Numbered from the stretch's first letter, positions 35,005 through 48,164 are shown. The stretch is 64,000 nt of DNA from Epiperipatus broadwayi (GCA_028023455.1 JAQFVV010001072.1:1-64000); one strand, 5' to 3'. A program made the numbers and translations. Notes: generated by a model not told the origin, from the letters alone.

Positions 35005-35695
35005 AGATTATTCACTGTATTTTCACTGCCCCATTCTCAGACAGGGTAGAAACTGGTTTCTGTCTATTTTTAATGCCTTAGGGAGGGATGTAAATAAACA
35101 TATGACCAATGACATGTAAAAAAGATGTATGAAATCCTACATATTTCATGCTGAACCAGCATTCACCAGTTGACTGAGGTCATATTCTCTTACACATATC
35201 TTTATCATTGTTCAGATATATAAATAAATTCCTACAGTTTAATTGATGTGTCAAACTTACTGCCTTTACAACTTTGACACAACCCACTTGATAAAAATAT
35301 ATTAATATTTTTTTATTAGTCAATCATTACACTAGGGATTATCCACTTAAAGAATAATATTTCTGTAGTGTTATTTTCACTAAACCACTCTCACACAAGA
35401 TAAGGACTGTTTTCTATTTGCTTTGTGTCAAAGTTGTGAGGGTAGTAAGTTTGAGACATCACTTACACTGTGTGATAAAGATATGATTAAGCGAATGTAA
35501 TCTGGGCCAACTGATAAATGCTGCTTCAGCATAAAATGTGCATCTTTGAGATCATATATATTTTCATGTCTTTGGTCATATGTTTATGATTACATCTCTC
35601 CACAAAGTGTTAAAAGTGGATAGAAACCAATCTCTATCTTAGGTGAGAGTGGTGTAATGAAAATTACTCTATAGAAATCCAGCAATGATATAGCT
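35005..35695. mobile_element. FB2 foldback element, about 690 bp
   Basis: Left arm about 35010-35295 and right arm about 35395-35690 are inverted copies. Paired landmarks are CAAACTTACTGCC with its complement near 35445, TTTCATGCTGAACCAGCATT with the complement at 35520, and CATATGACCAA with the complement at 35575. The loop repeats the outer end of the arm (TATTTTCACTAAACCACTCTC). Confidence 0.78.
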
Positions 35696-35715
35696 TATTA
35701 TCCTTACTTCTTATT

Positions 35716-36265
35716 TTTATAGATATAATAAACACCTCCATACTTCCCCATTCTTTTTAAATTCATCTAAATAAAGATATAATAAAAGATAAATGACCCC
35801 CAAGATGCATTTCGTGCTGAAGCAGCACTCATCAGTTGGCCCAGGTCACTATCTCTCATATATATCTCTATTATATGCAAAGTATTTATCTAGAATAAAT
35901 TGTTACATTTTGATTTACCATTGTCAAATTCCCTCCAGTCACAACTTTGACGCCATCCGTTTCAGATAAATACACTAATGATTATTATTTTCGAAACTAG
36001 AGATTATCTCTAGCACAGATATAAACTTTAAACCTCAGTTAAAGATTAATATATCTGATTTTTTAATTTTACACACACTGAGTTATTCACCTTTCTCTGT
36101 CCCGTATGTAATATCTTTATGGATATAATAAACACCTCCATACTTCCACATTCTTTTTAAATTCATATAAATAAAGATATAATAAAAGACAAATGACCCC
36201 TAAGATGCATTTCGTGCTGAACTAGCACTCATCAGTTGGCCCAGGTCACTACTATCTCTCACTTT
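35716..36265 (+). repeat. FB2-derived 400-bp tandem unit, 1.4 copies
   Basis: ATATAATAAACACCTCCATA occurs at 35723 and 36123, exactly 400 bp apart. Both are followed by AGATGCATTTCGTGCTGAA and CATCAGTTGGCCCAGG. Part of the unit (35985-36065) recurs at 41250-41330. Confidence 0.85.
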
Positions 36266-36855
36266 CGCTCTTTCCTACTTTCCGCCATCTCCATCAATGA
36301 CTACAATGAGATAAATTTCATATTAAAATTACTTCGGTGGATATTTAAATGTAATAGTTGCATGTGTGTATGTGTGCGCCCAAATATATATATATTAATT
36401 CCAACATTGCTTTCTTTAATCTTCGAAATAAATTGAGTTTATTTTTTTGTAGGATGAAACCATATAACGCAATAAACATTAGTACCGATTTAAATAATCC
36501 TTCAAAGTTTGTCAAAAAAGATTAATGTATTTAATAAAATGATTGAAAAAGCAATCGTTTAAATATTTTCAAGAAATTATTTTAATATTGTATACAAGTT
36601 TATATAACATCATTATTTGATGTTTTGATTATACAGAAAAAAGAAAGATTAGTATCGCTTTCAAATTCTTGATTTTTAGAAATCAATAGTTTTAGATTCA
36701 AGGGGAAATAGTATACAATCAATTTAGTAAATTCTATTACAATTATATACTAGTAATGTTACAAAAAATTGAATACCCCTCCCCCTTTTACGTACTTTTC
36801 CCCCATTACCATAAACAAAATGAAACATATAAATAAATATATATATTCACAGAGG

Positions 36856-37075
36856 CAAAATTCTCCATACAATAGTGCCACTCAGTGCCAACAAGAGTAA
36901 TCAATGGATGCCAGAAGGCTTGTGCATAAAATCTCCATCTAGTGCCTACTCATCCAATATCACCAGACAAGTTTCTGGCTTGTGGCCTTCGTCAATGAGG
37001 AGCTTTGGATCTGAGAGCACTGCACCTAGATCTTAGGATTTAATGCAACCCTCCAGCAGCCACCTTTTATCTCTA
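36856..37075 (+). mobile_element. FB1 single arm with loop
   Basis: From GGCAAAATTCTCCATACAATAG through TAGTGCCTACTCATCCAATA, GTTTCTGGCTTGTGGCC and CCCTCCAGCAGCCACC. The second arm is missing. The stretch between 36270 and 36850 shows nothing. Confidence 0.72.
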
Positions 37076-37253
37076 CTCAACTACAAAACTATTAGTATTA
37101 AATTGAAAACACTAATATTTTCAATCAAAGATGATTAGTTTATATAATCATATAGGTCTGAACTCAGTTCAGTACCTATACATTTTGGTGATTTTGGTTT
37201 TTTAAAAATCATAGCTCCCATTATCCTATTAGGCAGGATTGGTTTTAAGCCAA

Positions 37254-37496
37254 TAAACATCACATGATCACATTTTCTTATGCTTGCTTATAACTGTTAT
37301 TAAAACAGGCAAAACTTTGTATATGTAAGCCAGAAACTAGTATGGGGATATTGGATGGGTAGGCACTAGATGGGGATTTTATGCACAAGCCTTCTGGCAT
37401 CCATTGACTACTCTGACTTGCACAGAGTGGCAATACATATAGAAAGTTTGACCTGCCTTCATAACAGTTATAAGCAAGCATAAGAAATGGTGATCA
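37254..37496. mobile_element. FB1 copy with about 60-bp terminal inverted repeats
   Basis: Left end ATCACATGATCACATTTTCT and TGCTTGCTTATAACTGTTAT are mirrored on the right by ATAACAGTTATAAGCAAGCA and GTGATCATGTGAT. The inner part is one FB1 arm. No clear flanking direct repeat. Confidence 0.76.
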
Positions 37497-37504
37497 TGTG
37501 ATAT

Positions 37505-39210
37505 TTATAAATATAATTTATCAATACTCAAAAAGTTGGAATTTATTTTAACAATAGATTTTCTTAGTATATTTTGAAATTTAATTTTTATTTTTGATTT
37601 AATTGCAAAAATATATTGAACCCAGGTATCTAGATTCATATACAATTCTAGAAAATATAATAGACATTTATAGGTGCAAGTGTACTTGACAGATTAAATA
37701 ATTGATTCTGAAATTATCTAGGGTTTATTATTAAACAAATTAATGAAATTATCAGTATGTAATTAAATATCAGATTAAAATTGGATATGTGGTTTAAAAA
37801 AATTCAAATTATATAGTTAAATGGTTGATTAAATGAGATTATAAAATGTTGAAAAGCTGTAAAATAACAATGTCCATATGCTTCAATCAAAACAAGATTT
37901 AGCTCCCAAATGTGACACTTTGCCTCTTTGCTAAGCAGTAATGGATTATCTTTTATAAAATCTCAGACAGCAAACTCATTGCTATCTATTTTATTTTCAT
38001 TGATGAATATTTTCAATGTAATACAATAACATGCTTATATATGCAGTACCTATTTATATAGAGCTTTTCTTGCTAATTTTGCAATGCTACATATTTTGCA
38101 TTTTAATTTATTTTAATTATTGGCTAATATTGCATTACTTTATTTGAGCTACAATAACTCTGAAAATGGCATGAGGACTCAATTATTACTATCTGTATAT
38201 ATCATTTGGTGGCAAAAATCATGAATTAAAATGTATATTGATTGATATAAATCTCAACTAAAACAGTTAAATTTTGGTATTATTCACAGAAAAGGAAATG
38301 TTTTTGACATCAAAAGAGAGGTTTAACATTTTTTTCAAAAATAGCCATCATGCTTAAGTAATTTTGGCTTTTATTAAAATCCTTAAATCAAAACTTGTAA
38401 TCTTCATACATAGTTTATTTATTTGTTTATTTTTAATTTTATAAAATTAAAATGAAATATTTGTTTTTTGATGTTTATATTCAGCTTTTATTTGAACTTA
38501 TTTGTCTTTAAAAAATAAGTCATAGAATGTATAAAAAATTAAAACAAAAAGACTTTCCTGTCAAAAACAGGGAAACACTATAAAAGCAATTCCTGTTATT
38601 TCTTGTCATTCTTTGTAATTATCATTTAAATTTCAAAGATTACATCCATTATTTAAATACATTCTTTATTAAAATATATCTTACTAACGAAAAATGATTA
38701 TGGATTTTATTTGTTATTCATTGAAAAACATTTTTAAAGCCTAAAGGCTAAAATAAAATCTTTTTTCTGAATATTTATTTTACTTGATTATTCATTTTAT
38801 TTATTTTTCAAGTTTTGATATATTATTTTTAAAAGGATTTTCATTATTTGAAGTTGTAATTTTAATGAATATTATAAAATATATAAAATTTTAATAAATA
38901 ATAAAGATTTATATGCTAAAAATAAAAAGTATGAAAATGTTTATCAAATTGTCAATTGTAAACACGCTTAATGAGTTAAATAATGAAATTAAAAATTAAA
39001 CATCTAAGCTACATATTTTATTAAATTTATAATTTTGGATCTACATAATTTAATAATGTGAGGAAAAATGTTTTACAAATGAATAATTTTAACCAAAAGG
39101 ATTTACACCCTATACACATATATTGTAATATTGTTTTCATATCTCAATGATGTTTTATTGAACCAAAACACCAGATAGACTTTAAAAAGATAAAAATGAC
39201 CATCTTATCT
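37505..39210. other. AT-rich stretch, nothing recognised
   Basis: Homopolymer-rich and TAAT-rich sequence without recognised repeats, RNA genes or frames. Confidence 0.5.
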
Positions 39211-39225
39211 TTGAACCTAAATTTA

Positions 39226-39415
39226 AGCATCACATGATCACCATCTCTTTAGATCCAAAGCTCCTCACTCACAAAGGCCACAAGCCAGAAAATAGTCTGG
39301 GGATATTGGATGAGTAGGCATTAGATAGGGATTTTATGCACAAGCCTTCTGAAATCCATTGATTACTCTGGTTGGCACAGGGAGGCACTACTGTATGAAG
39401 AGTTTTGCCTTGTTT
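39226..39415 (+). mobile_element. FB1 short copy with perfect 11-bp direct repeats
   Basis: AGCATCACATGATCACCATC, a jump into the minus arm (GATCCAAAGCTCCTCACTC), and the end GAAGAGTTTTGCCTTGTTT. The 11-bp repeat acctaaattta lies at 39215-39225 and 39416-39426. Confidence 0.8.
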
Positions 39416-39859
39416 ACCTAAATTTACTATACATGTCAATCTAAAGAATCTTGGATTACAAACATGAATGTCTTCCATTAATATTACAGTATATCTGTAT
39501 AAAATGAAAATACCTTCTGATTAAAATTACATATAAATATTGCACTAAAAAATTAAATAGAGAATTAAATGAATAATTTATAATAGAATGTAGTTTTAGT
39601 AATGGGAATTTCAAGTTTTAATAAAAAATAAATGTTCGAAGCTTAGAAAATCATGTAATTTCCAGATCCATAAAAAATTAAGATTCAAACCACTAAATGT
39701 TATCCCTCACATTATCACACTATCATTATATTACTGCTGCTAATTTCCATAAGTGAAAATATGAGGTACTGAAAAAAAATATCATGGTGGATTTTGTTAA
39801 GAACATGATCTTTGACCAGATATTGGAAAAGAAATGACTTTTTTTATAATAGCATAGGC

Positions 39860-40350
39860 TAGGGGTGGTCAATAGTTTTAGCTTGGGGACTGCAGAAGTT
39901 GGTGGAGGGCCGCATTGAGGAATATTTTGTGAAAGCAAAGGTTAGTGAAGGCCACACCTTTTTTGTGACACAATAAACACACTGCTTTATTGCCTATATT
40001 ACCAAAAAAATATTTGTTTGTCCGTTCTTCATTAAACACACAACATTCATCATCTATTTTACATTTTTTCAGAGGGTTTATGGTTTCACTAAAGTTGGAA
40101 ATGTATATATTTGCTAATGCAAAGACCAGATTGAAATTAATCAAATCAACTGGAAAGCACTGCACATTGTATCTACACTGTGCATGTGTATTGATGTGGC
40201 CATCCTAGTGGAAAATAAGAGATGAATTTTCAGTCATGCGCAGGAAGGAAATCTCAGTTCAAGGTGGATTTTTCTGATTGTCTAGGTGGGCCACATAAAA
40301 ACTCTTAGTGGGCCACATGTGACCCTCGGGCTGCTATTTTCTCACCCCTG
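39860..40350 (-). mobile_element. Internally deleted hAT DNA transposon
   Basis: Ends TAGGGGTGGTCAATAG and, on the other strand, CAGGGGTGAGAAAATAGC have the hAT terminal form CAGGGGTG. The 8-bp flanks gcataggc (39852-39859) and gtataggc (40351-40358) match at seven of eight bases, as expected for the 8-bp hAT target duplication. At 491 bp it is too short for a transposase gene and would need one supplied in trans. Confidence 0.82.
39878..40165 (-). pseudogene. hAT transposase fragment with truncated BED finger
   Basis: A 95-codon minus frame holds CKIDDECCVFNEERTNKYFF followed by NKAVCLLCHKK. This matches the start of hAT transposases, where a BED-type zinc finger has the Cys pair CLxC after a YFF segment. 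The His pair and everything after it, including the RNase-H-like catalytic fold and dimerisation region, are gone. The frame jumps straight into the terminal sequence of the element (AALHQLLQSPS is read from it). The deletion junction is therefore near residue 75. Confidence 0.72.
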
Positions 40351-40358
40351 GTATAGGC

Positions 40359-41175
40359 CAATGTTTTTTCCAGATATATTTAAAAAAGATATAGTGAAGG
40401 TGTAAAAAATAATTTCTTTTTTTATCTTTTAAAATTAAAGAGAAGCCTGGATATAATCCTGTCCACCGGAAATAAAATTTTACTAATCCCGTATTTAATC
40501 TAAGATAAAAATCAAATATTAACAAATATGAATTTGAATCCATATCATGCATGAAAGTATTAACCACTATTGATGCATTTCACACACATGAATATGTTTG
40601 TATGTACACAGACTTTAAATACATTATCAAATATTTATATACATTTACAAGAGCCCTTTAATCTTCTACATGTGTATAAATGTGCATTTGAACCCAATAC
40701 TTATATGATGAGTACAAGGTAGAGTAAGCATAAACACTTGCTAGGTATGGAATATTGTTGTATATTTAGTGTGATTTAATAAACATATTCCTCTAACTGA
40801 AATTCAACTCCGAAATTCTAGAATATTTTAGCAACACTACCTATATTTACAAACAATGTCTGAATAATCCAGTGTAGATTAAATATTGTTTTACCTATAT
40901 TGCTTTATTATTTTTTATGTGTGCTGTTTTATTATTTATGCTGCATTATTCACAAATTATGTAAGTAAATGCATGTAACATTACTGAACTATTCTAACAT
41001 TGGTAATGTGGATGTACTGTAATGTATAGAATTGTATCTCTTGTTCTTTATTTCAAATCAAAGCTATTACACTTTAGTGCTTTTTGATTCATTCGTTTAT
41101 ACAGTGATTTGGTCAGTTAGAAATATATATATATATTCTGTCACTAAAGTGTTAAATTCTGAATTACAAGTGTCA
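40359..41175. other. AT-rich stretch, nothing recognised
   Basis: The 87-codon frame at 41032-41295 overlaps an FB2-associated repeat and is not called. Confidence 0.45.
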
Positions 41176-41179
41176 AAAT

Positions 41180-41340
41180 ATACTTCATCCACAACTTTAA
41201 CATTAAATACCCTGGATAAATCAGTAATGTTTATCACCAACACATTTATTAAACTACAGATTGTCTCTAGCCCAGATATAAACTTTGAACCTTAGTTAAA
41301 GATTAATGTATCTGATTTTTTTTAAAAAAAATTAAACACA
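41180..41340 (+). repeat. FB2-associated segment
   Basis: GATATAAACTTTGAACCTTAG and TTAAAGATTAATGTATCTGA match 36010-36065 with few changes. The neighbouring ACAACTTTAAC and GGATAAATCAGTAATG match 35940-35980. Confidence 0.7.
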
Positions 41341-41555
41341 TACTACGTTGTCTAATAACACTTTCCCACAATCAATCACTTTTTTTTTACGAAGTGTGAT
41401 AGTGACTTGAGGTCTTATGCAATGATACCACCATCTTTTTTCCTTTATAAACTCAGTACATGCGACCTTCATTTCTCCCTCCTCTTCCGATTTGCTCGTT
41501 TTTATTTCAATGGGCAATACTCTTTTTACCAATGTCTTCCATATATTACTGATGA
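41332..41555 (-). other. Weak candidate exon or small frame
   Basis: A minus frame of about 70 codons with protein-like composition, including SKSEEEGEMKVACTEF and RWWYHCIRPQVTI. It lacks an ATG at its upstream end; the region just upstream reads TTTCTATCATCAG, which could be a splice acceptor. I do not recognise the product. It overlaps a repeat at its 3' end, which counts against it. Confidence 0.18.
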
Positions 41556-41559
41556 TAGA

Positions 41560-43205
41560 AATATATCACATTTACATTTATAATTTTTTTTATAACTACT
41601 TCATAACAGCTGACCAAACACATCTTATTTATGTTAATATCATTTAATCACATTTACGTTCAAAGCAATTTTTTTTTCAACATTAATTAATTTCTTTGAC
41701 ATTCATATAAAAACATTGGGGCGTTAATAATTGATTAATAGAGATAATTACAAAATTATCTAGAAAAAAATGAATTAATTCATCTGTTGAGAATTTTAAT
41801 TGTTATTGCTTTTTTTTTTAACGAAAATTATGAGGCAAAAATATCATTCTTCTTTTATATTTGGTATATCCATACGTGTGCATATATTTACAGGGTGTAT
41901 TAAAAAATTAAATTGATTATTGCACCTGAGAATATTTCTAGTCGATCAGATCTTTTAGATTTTTAGTCCATTGCCTCCATAAAATCATTTATTACATTGT
42001 GAGATTTTATACAGGATAAATATTATCCAGATCAATAATTCTTACTATATAATTGTGTCATGGAACAACATAGGATCACGAGATGTGACACTGGATTAAA
42101 ACATTTGAACATTTGCATAGAAATGATAGAGTAGAGTTTTCTATTTATAATTCTTAACTATTACCTGTTTATCTTATTGAATAATTACTATCTTCTTACA
42201 CTTTTAAGCAAATAAGGTTTATTATTATAATAACAGTTTTGACTGTTCCTCACAGTCTTCTTCAGATCTCAATCTATTCCTTTACCTTTCTTTTTCCATC
42301 ATTTTATTTTACTATCTGTTTGTTATGTGGACATTACTATGCCTCAATGAAAAACTAGAATCATCCAGAAAAAATCTTAATTCCTTACAAAAGTGACATT
42401 TTCTTTTGTTACCCCTGGTGGTAAATTTTATCAAAGTTTAACGTTTGATTTTAATATTAAACCATTATTCTATATAAAAATTCAATACATAGGGTTTGAT
42501 TTGATAGTAATTTGAGTTTACAAATGGAAATATATTTAAAAATATATATATTTGTAATAATTTAAGTTCACAAATGAAATATATTTTAAAAATATATATT
42601 TGATATTTAAAAGTATTTAAACAATGGCAATAAATTGAGTATACAGTGAGAATAAAGAACTTTCTTTCTTATTGACAGTGTTCAGAAGCACAAAGAAACT
42701 AGTAATTGAAGACAATATAACTAAATCTTTGTTTAATAAAAACTATAATTCAAACAAGGATGAGTAAATAATAAATAAATGTGAAACTATTAAAAACTAT
42801 CAAATTAAATTTCTATTTCTAATTTTTAAAATATCTCAGTAATTCCTAGTACAATTTTTGTAAATATGTTTACTGAAATCTTCCAAAGGGAGTGGCAATT
42901 TGTTAGAATTGTGGTTGCATTTATTAACTTCTATTTTTATAAATAGAACATATATGGATAAAATCAAAGGTTATACAAATATCCTTTTGGATTTTAATAA
43001 TTACTGTATCATTATTGTGTAAAAATAATAACTAATTTTTAATAAACTATGCAAAAAATGAACCTTTTTTACTATGACAAAAATCTTCTCAATGTTGTCT
43101 TCCAAATGCGATGCACAACAGGTTAATCATAATCTCAATCCATCAAGCAAATGAATGTGTAACTAACTTCAAAATAGTGACCTTTTCAATTTTTTTGAAC
43201 TGCCC
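41560..43205. other. AT-rich stretch, nothing recognised
   Basis: No repeat family or frame recognised on either strand. Confidence 0.45.
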
Positions 43206-43223
43206 ATCAATACTGTATTATAT

Positions 43224-43386
43224 TCATTATGTAGAAGCATTTAAACTGGAAACTGAAGAATATTTTAAAGCTTGTGCAGAAAGGGGGTTTAGAGTGGAAC
43301 AATTACTAATACCATCGCTAAAACAAGCAGCTATAGTCAAGAGTGTGACCTATAAAAGCAGCATTTATAAAATTCTAATCCAGTAA
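43224..43386 (+). other. Weak candidate terminal exon
   Basis: After a TTATATTCATTATGTAG acceptor-like site, a plus frame reads KLETEEYFKACAERGF and continues with LLIPSLKQAAIVKSV to a stop at 43384-43386. The composition is more protein-like than other frames nearby. No family is recognised and no partner exon is visible. Confidence 0.2.
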
Positions 43387-43887
43387 CATAACATAAATAT
43401 CCATTATATTCTGTTCCACATTCTCTTCATATACATTGTATATCATTTATAATAACTAATGTTTTTGGATAAGCTTTAAATACAATACAATACATATTGT
43501 TTTTTAAATTGTAATTCAGTACTTTTCAGTGCTCACACATAAATAACAGACACTTTTTAACAATATTGTATGCATACATAAATTATAATTATAGTATAAA
43601 CAAAATTTTAAAAAAAGTGATAATATTAATTATTAATAATAAATCGGGGTGGGTACACATTTGTGATCACTTACCCACACTTATACACATTTACTCAAAA
43701 ATCAACAATAATTAAAAATTTATTGACATATCTCTATTTTCAACTTAAAATAAATAGGAAAATGTCAGGCTCTAATTGTAGTTAGACATTCTGAACAGTA
43801 CCATTTTTCTTCAATATCTTTCTTTTACCTATGGAAATATATAATAGCTTTGTTCATATGAGCAGATTGTGTTTTTTCTGCCCTGTT

Positions 43888-44012
43888 TTTAGTGCAGCTG
43901 GTAGAGTATCTAACTTGGGAATTGGAAGCTCCCAGGATTCATTCTGTTGCTGGCACTTCTGGCATTCAAGCTTCTTGTGAACTCTGAGACAATAAAGTCA
44001 TTAGCATTTTAA
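43888..44012 (+). mobile_element. SINE-B copy
   Basis: GTGCAGCTGGTAGAGTATCT (A-box-like), CTCCCAGGATTCATTCTG (B-box-like), then the full tail CACTTCTGGCATTCAAGC, CTTGTGAACTCTGAGAC and AATAAAGTCATTAGC. Clearest SINE-B in the window. Confidence 0.78.
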
Positions 44013-44320
44013 TGACCTTTCTAATTGTTTTGATGCTTCCTAAATCTATTGATTTCAGAATCTATGCAGTCACTTCTATCTACTTGGCATTAGCCAATTT
44101 CAGATTCTTGGTTTACCCTCTTTAAATTGTAACACAATACTAAATCATTATATTTTCAATGACTTTCAAATCAATAACTTTCATTTTATCACTTCAGAAA
44201 GATACTATACAATTTTAATTCACTTTATAAAAATTTAATTTTAATGACAGAAAACATTTTAATGCATGAAATACTGTATCAACATCAATAATTTGAAAAA
44301 ATAAAAAAACAATCAAAAGA

Positions 44321-44324
<4 letters not shown>

Positions 44325-44350
<26 letters not shown>
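44325..44350. repeat. (AT)n microsatellite
   Basis: Short pure run. Confidence 0.9.
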
Positions 44351-44355
<5 letters not shown>

Positions 44356-44471
44356 AACATAAACTGAATAAATATTATTAATATACTTAATCATAAAGAG
44401 CATTCTGGGAAAAAATGGCTGTTGACATATATATATAACTGAAATAATGTGTATTGATACAACATATTATA

Positions 44472-44558
44472 TCACATGAGCACCATTCTTCTTGCATCCA
44501 TTGATTACTCTGGCTTGCACTGAGTGGTGCTTCTATATGGAGAGTTTGGCCTCTGTGT
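44472..44558. mobile_element. FB1 very short copy with 8-bp direct repeats
   Basis: TCACATGAGCACCATTCTTC joins directly to ATCCATTGATTACTCTGGC and ends GGAGAGTTTGGCCTC. atattata flanks it at 44464-44471 and 44559-44566, although AT-richness weakens so short a match. Confidence 0.6.
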
Positions 44559-45149
44559 ATATTATAATGTCACTATACCTACCAGCTCTCAGGCATTACT
44601 ATATTAAATAGTAAATCATATTTAAATTACCCTTCCAAAAATAGTTCCAAATTCACATTTTCAAAGACACTTTTTACAACTCACATGAGTAGAGAAATAT
44701 AAGCATTTGAATAAATTATTATATTTTGCTACTGATATAGAATCACAGCAAGTCAATCCACAAATAAGATTTTATCATCCTGGATAAAATTTTCTTCCAT
44801 TTCTATTAATGATAAGAATGTTCTTTGGATAAATGAGAAAATGGTTTTACTTATTACCAAGTAATATAAGGACAAAGAGCCTCCCCATGTTACATTTGGT
44901 CAATATTAAAAAAATACAATTGATAACAAAATTGTGTTAATACAGATGCTTAAGTACTAAAAGCTTACTAGCATTTATTCTGCATGAATTATTAAACCAT
45001 AAATGCTAATAGCTAACTGGTTATTATATGAAAATCACATTATCACAACTCTCATGCATTGGCTTATTAGAGAATATTCTATATTGATTTATTTATGTAT
45101 AGGGCTGTGATGTTATCAACATTCTCTGCTCTCTCTATATATATACACA

Positions 45150-45615
45150 CACCATCATCATTACCATCACCATTTTCAACCATCATTGATTCACTACAAG
45201 ATGAATGTCCCCAAGTTCAATTCACCTTCTTCAATCTCTAGCCTGTCTTCTCCCAATATAATTCCAGCACACTTCATGGTTTCATTCAACTATCTCACAT
45301 GTGGCTTCTTTCTAGATATTCTAGAATCCTTTGGAATACAGTTTAAGATTTCAACTCTCCATCTATTACAATCTCTTCTAGAAATATGTTCAGCCTGGCT
45401 TCAATTCAGTCTCTTAATTCTTTTAATGATATCAGTAAAATCTGTTTGTTCTCTACCCATGTATTTCATTTTTGATCTCTTCTTGTTACTCCTAACATGC
45501 ATCTTTCCCTATATTTTGAGTAGTCTAAAGTTTTTGTATTGCTTTTCTGTTATGTGCCCAAATCACACATTTATTAAAAATCTTTCTTTTCAAACACATT
45601 GGCAAATTTCCTTTT
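45150..45615 (-). pseudogene. RTE-type LINE 3' end, decayed
   Basis: Aligns with 59341-59830 in order: CACTACAAGATGAATGTCCC, CACACTTCATGGTTTCATTC, CACATGTGGC, TCTTTTAATGATATCAG, ATTTTTGATCTCTTCTTGTT and CACATTTATTAAAAA. A CATCATCATTACCATC tail lies at 45153-45175. A plus frame of 143 codons here is antisense. Coding is on minus and interrupted. Confidence 0.78.
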
Positions 45616-45660
45616 AATATTATTTCTACTAAAATCACTCAAACTACTCACGTTATTTAT

Positions 45661-45664
45661 ATTT

Positions 45665-45733
<69 letters not shown>
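45661..45733. repeat. (TA)n microsatellite, about 70 bp
   Basis: Uninterrupted after a T run. Another (TA)n(TG)n run lies at 45934-45967, followed by GATA-type repeats at 46065-46165. Confidence 0.95.
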
Positions 45734-45737
<4 letters not shown>

Positions 45738-45931
45738 AAAGATTGCACAATATTAAAGGAAACTCAAATATAATAAATGAATACAAACCAATGTGTAAAA
45801 CTTTCAACAATGCTACCTGTATTTAGAAACACAAACTAATGATTGCTATCTAAGTTGCATGATTTAGATTTTATGCTTCTAAATAGAGATAATGCTGTTA
45901 AAACTTTCTGGCATTGGTTTGTATTCATTTA

Positions 45932-45966
<35 letters not shown>

Positions 45967-46860
45967 CGTGTGCAATATTGTGAAAGGAATTATTCTTCAC
46001 ACAACTACTAGAATATTTTCTTTTACAATATTACAGCTATATAAATCACTATATTATTAATTATATAGATAGATAGATAAATAAACTAATTGACAGACAG
46101 ATTGATGGATAGATAAATAAATAGGTAGGTATATAAATGTATATATAAAATAGATAGATAAAAAAGAAAAAAGATTTTGAAGCAGATTTTCATAAATAAA
46201 AGATAATCAAAAATAGCAGTCTAAACTAGTATTAATATGCAACCATAAATCAGTTATATATGTTTACATACACCCACACAATGTATCCCGCAAAAGGTGA
46301 CTGGTTCTCTTTCCATGATGTCTGCAGCAACTCATTTAATAAATCATGTGTTAGGTAGTGACATATTTTGGCTATTCACCACACAACATTTTAAAGCACT
46401 AACATATCAAGATCACAAGTTATGAGATGAAATGTGATATTGCCACCACAAAATTTTTCTAAATTTCTAAATATTTTAGTACTTTATGGCTTCATTTCTA
46501 TACACATTTTGAATCATTTCAAACGTTTTCATAACAGTTTTCTTCTATTTACAATAAAATGTAATGTTTGTGCATTTTTCCATTGTGGGAGAATGCACAT
46601 TACTGCTTGTGATCTATACACACTCACATTTTAAATGGCTACACAATATTACTATGTGATACATGTACAGAGATGATACCAGTCACATTTTTATTAATAT
46701 TTAATGTTTGTTTTATCTTATATAAATATATAAGACTTCCATTTTTTAATTTTCTGAAATACTCATTGGCTGAGCCTGAAATCAATTCATTGAAATCATA
46801 TTCTAGACCCATCCATTTTTTGTAGTAAGCCAACTTTATATACATATACATGAATGCAGT

Positions 46861-47265
46861 CAACACTTAAACAATACTAATATCAATAACAATCAACAAT
46901 CTCAATATGTTGTCATGATAACCCTCTTTAAACAATAATGATGAAAATTTACTTTTACTTATGGTCTAATACGTTTATATAGACACTAAAGATTGTAACT
47001 TGATTACAGAGAATGAAATTTTTAATTCAAAGAAGCTTAAATGAACCTCATTACACAGGTAAATAAAACTTTTTTTGAAAGCAGATTAACAAATGGTCAA
47101 TTATAACTTTCAAACTGAACTCCAACTATGTATTAATTAGATAATAAAGCTAATAATGTTCTAGGCTGGATATGTAAATAATGTAAACACATAAAAACAG
47201 TCAACACTTAGCCAATACCAATTTCAATAACAATTAACAGTCTCAATCTGTTATTTATATTTGAC
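46861..47265 (+). mobile_element. FB4 repeat, one unit and a partial second
   Basis: AACAATCAACAATCTCAATATG and GTTGTCATGATAACCC start a unit that parallels 20940-21205. A second start, CAGTCAACACTTAGCCAATA, is at 47199. Inner GAAAGCAGATTAAC and AACTTTCAAACTG marks are shared. Confidence 0.62.
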
Positions 47266-48164
47266 TGGAACTTCTTTTTGCTGAGGGATACATCATCATT
47301 CTAATCATTCTAAGCATAAGATTATTAGAAAATAAATATATTGTACTATGATAGGTTAAAAATCATTTAATCTTTTAATTATGAAGGTTTCCCCATTATT
47401 ATCTTAATACACAGAACTGTGTCTTTTCAATTTTACATCTCTTCAAATTAATGAATACATTATTAACCTTTACTCTAAATGAATTTTATTGAAATTGGTT
47501 GTGAACCTATTCTTAAGCTATCTAATATTATTTATTTATAGGCAGAATAATTAGATTGGAGATAGATATATAGGTAGATAAGTGGATAGGCATGCAGGTA
47601 TGTAGATGAATAGATAAAAAGATGGTGAAATAGACATGAAGAGAATACATAGATCAGTGGACATACAAACAGATAAATTTACAAGAAATCCAAATCTAGG
47701 AGGAATAATGATTTTAAAAAATTAGCCACATATATTCTGAATCTCATTATTTAAATAAGATGATACAGAAATAAAAAAGGTAAATGGCACTGTAATTTTA
47801 AAAATTATTAGAAAGGATATACATATATTGATAACAGATGAACAGAAGAAGCCTTAAACTGAATCTGAATAGATTGCAAAAGATCTGGAAAGAGACCATA
47901 TATGAGATGGATAAGGAAGTTTGCTGGAGTGATGTGGAGAAAAGAAACTATATTAAAAAAACTGGATTAAATTTGGGGGAACTGTCACTCTGCAGTCGAC
48001 TGATGGCAAGGGTGTTGTCTCTTCAGTCAATTGAATATAGTAAGTTAAAATCCTGTTAAACTAGGTTGCATACCTTATTTATACTATGAACAAAGATTAT
48101 GGGAACTGGTAGAAAACTTTGTAAAAATCAATTAAAAGTAAAAAAGCTTTCAGGATTTTACTTC

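Noticed and set aside
47838-48059. 73-codon plus frame near the LINE relic
   Set aside because: It lies on the opposite strand to the LINE relic, matches no LINE block I know and has no other support.
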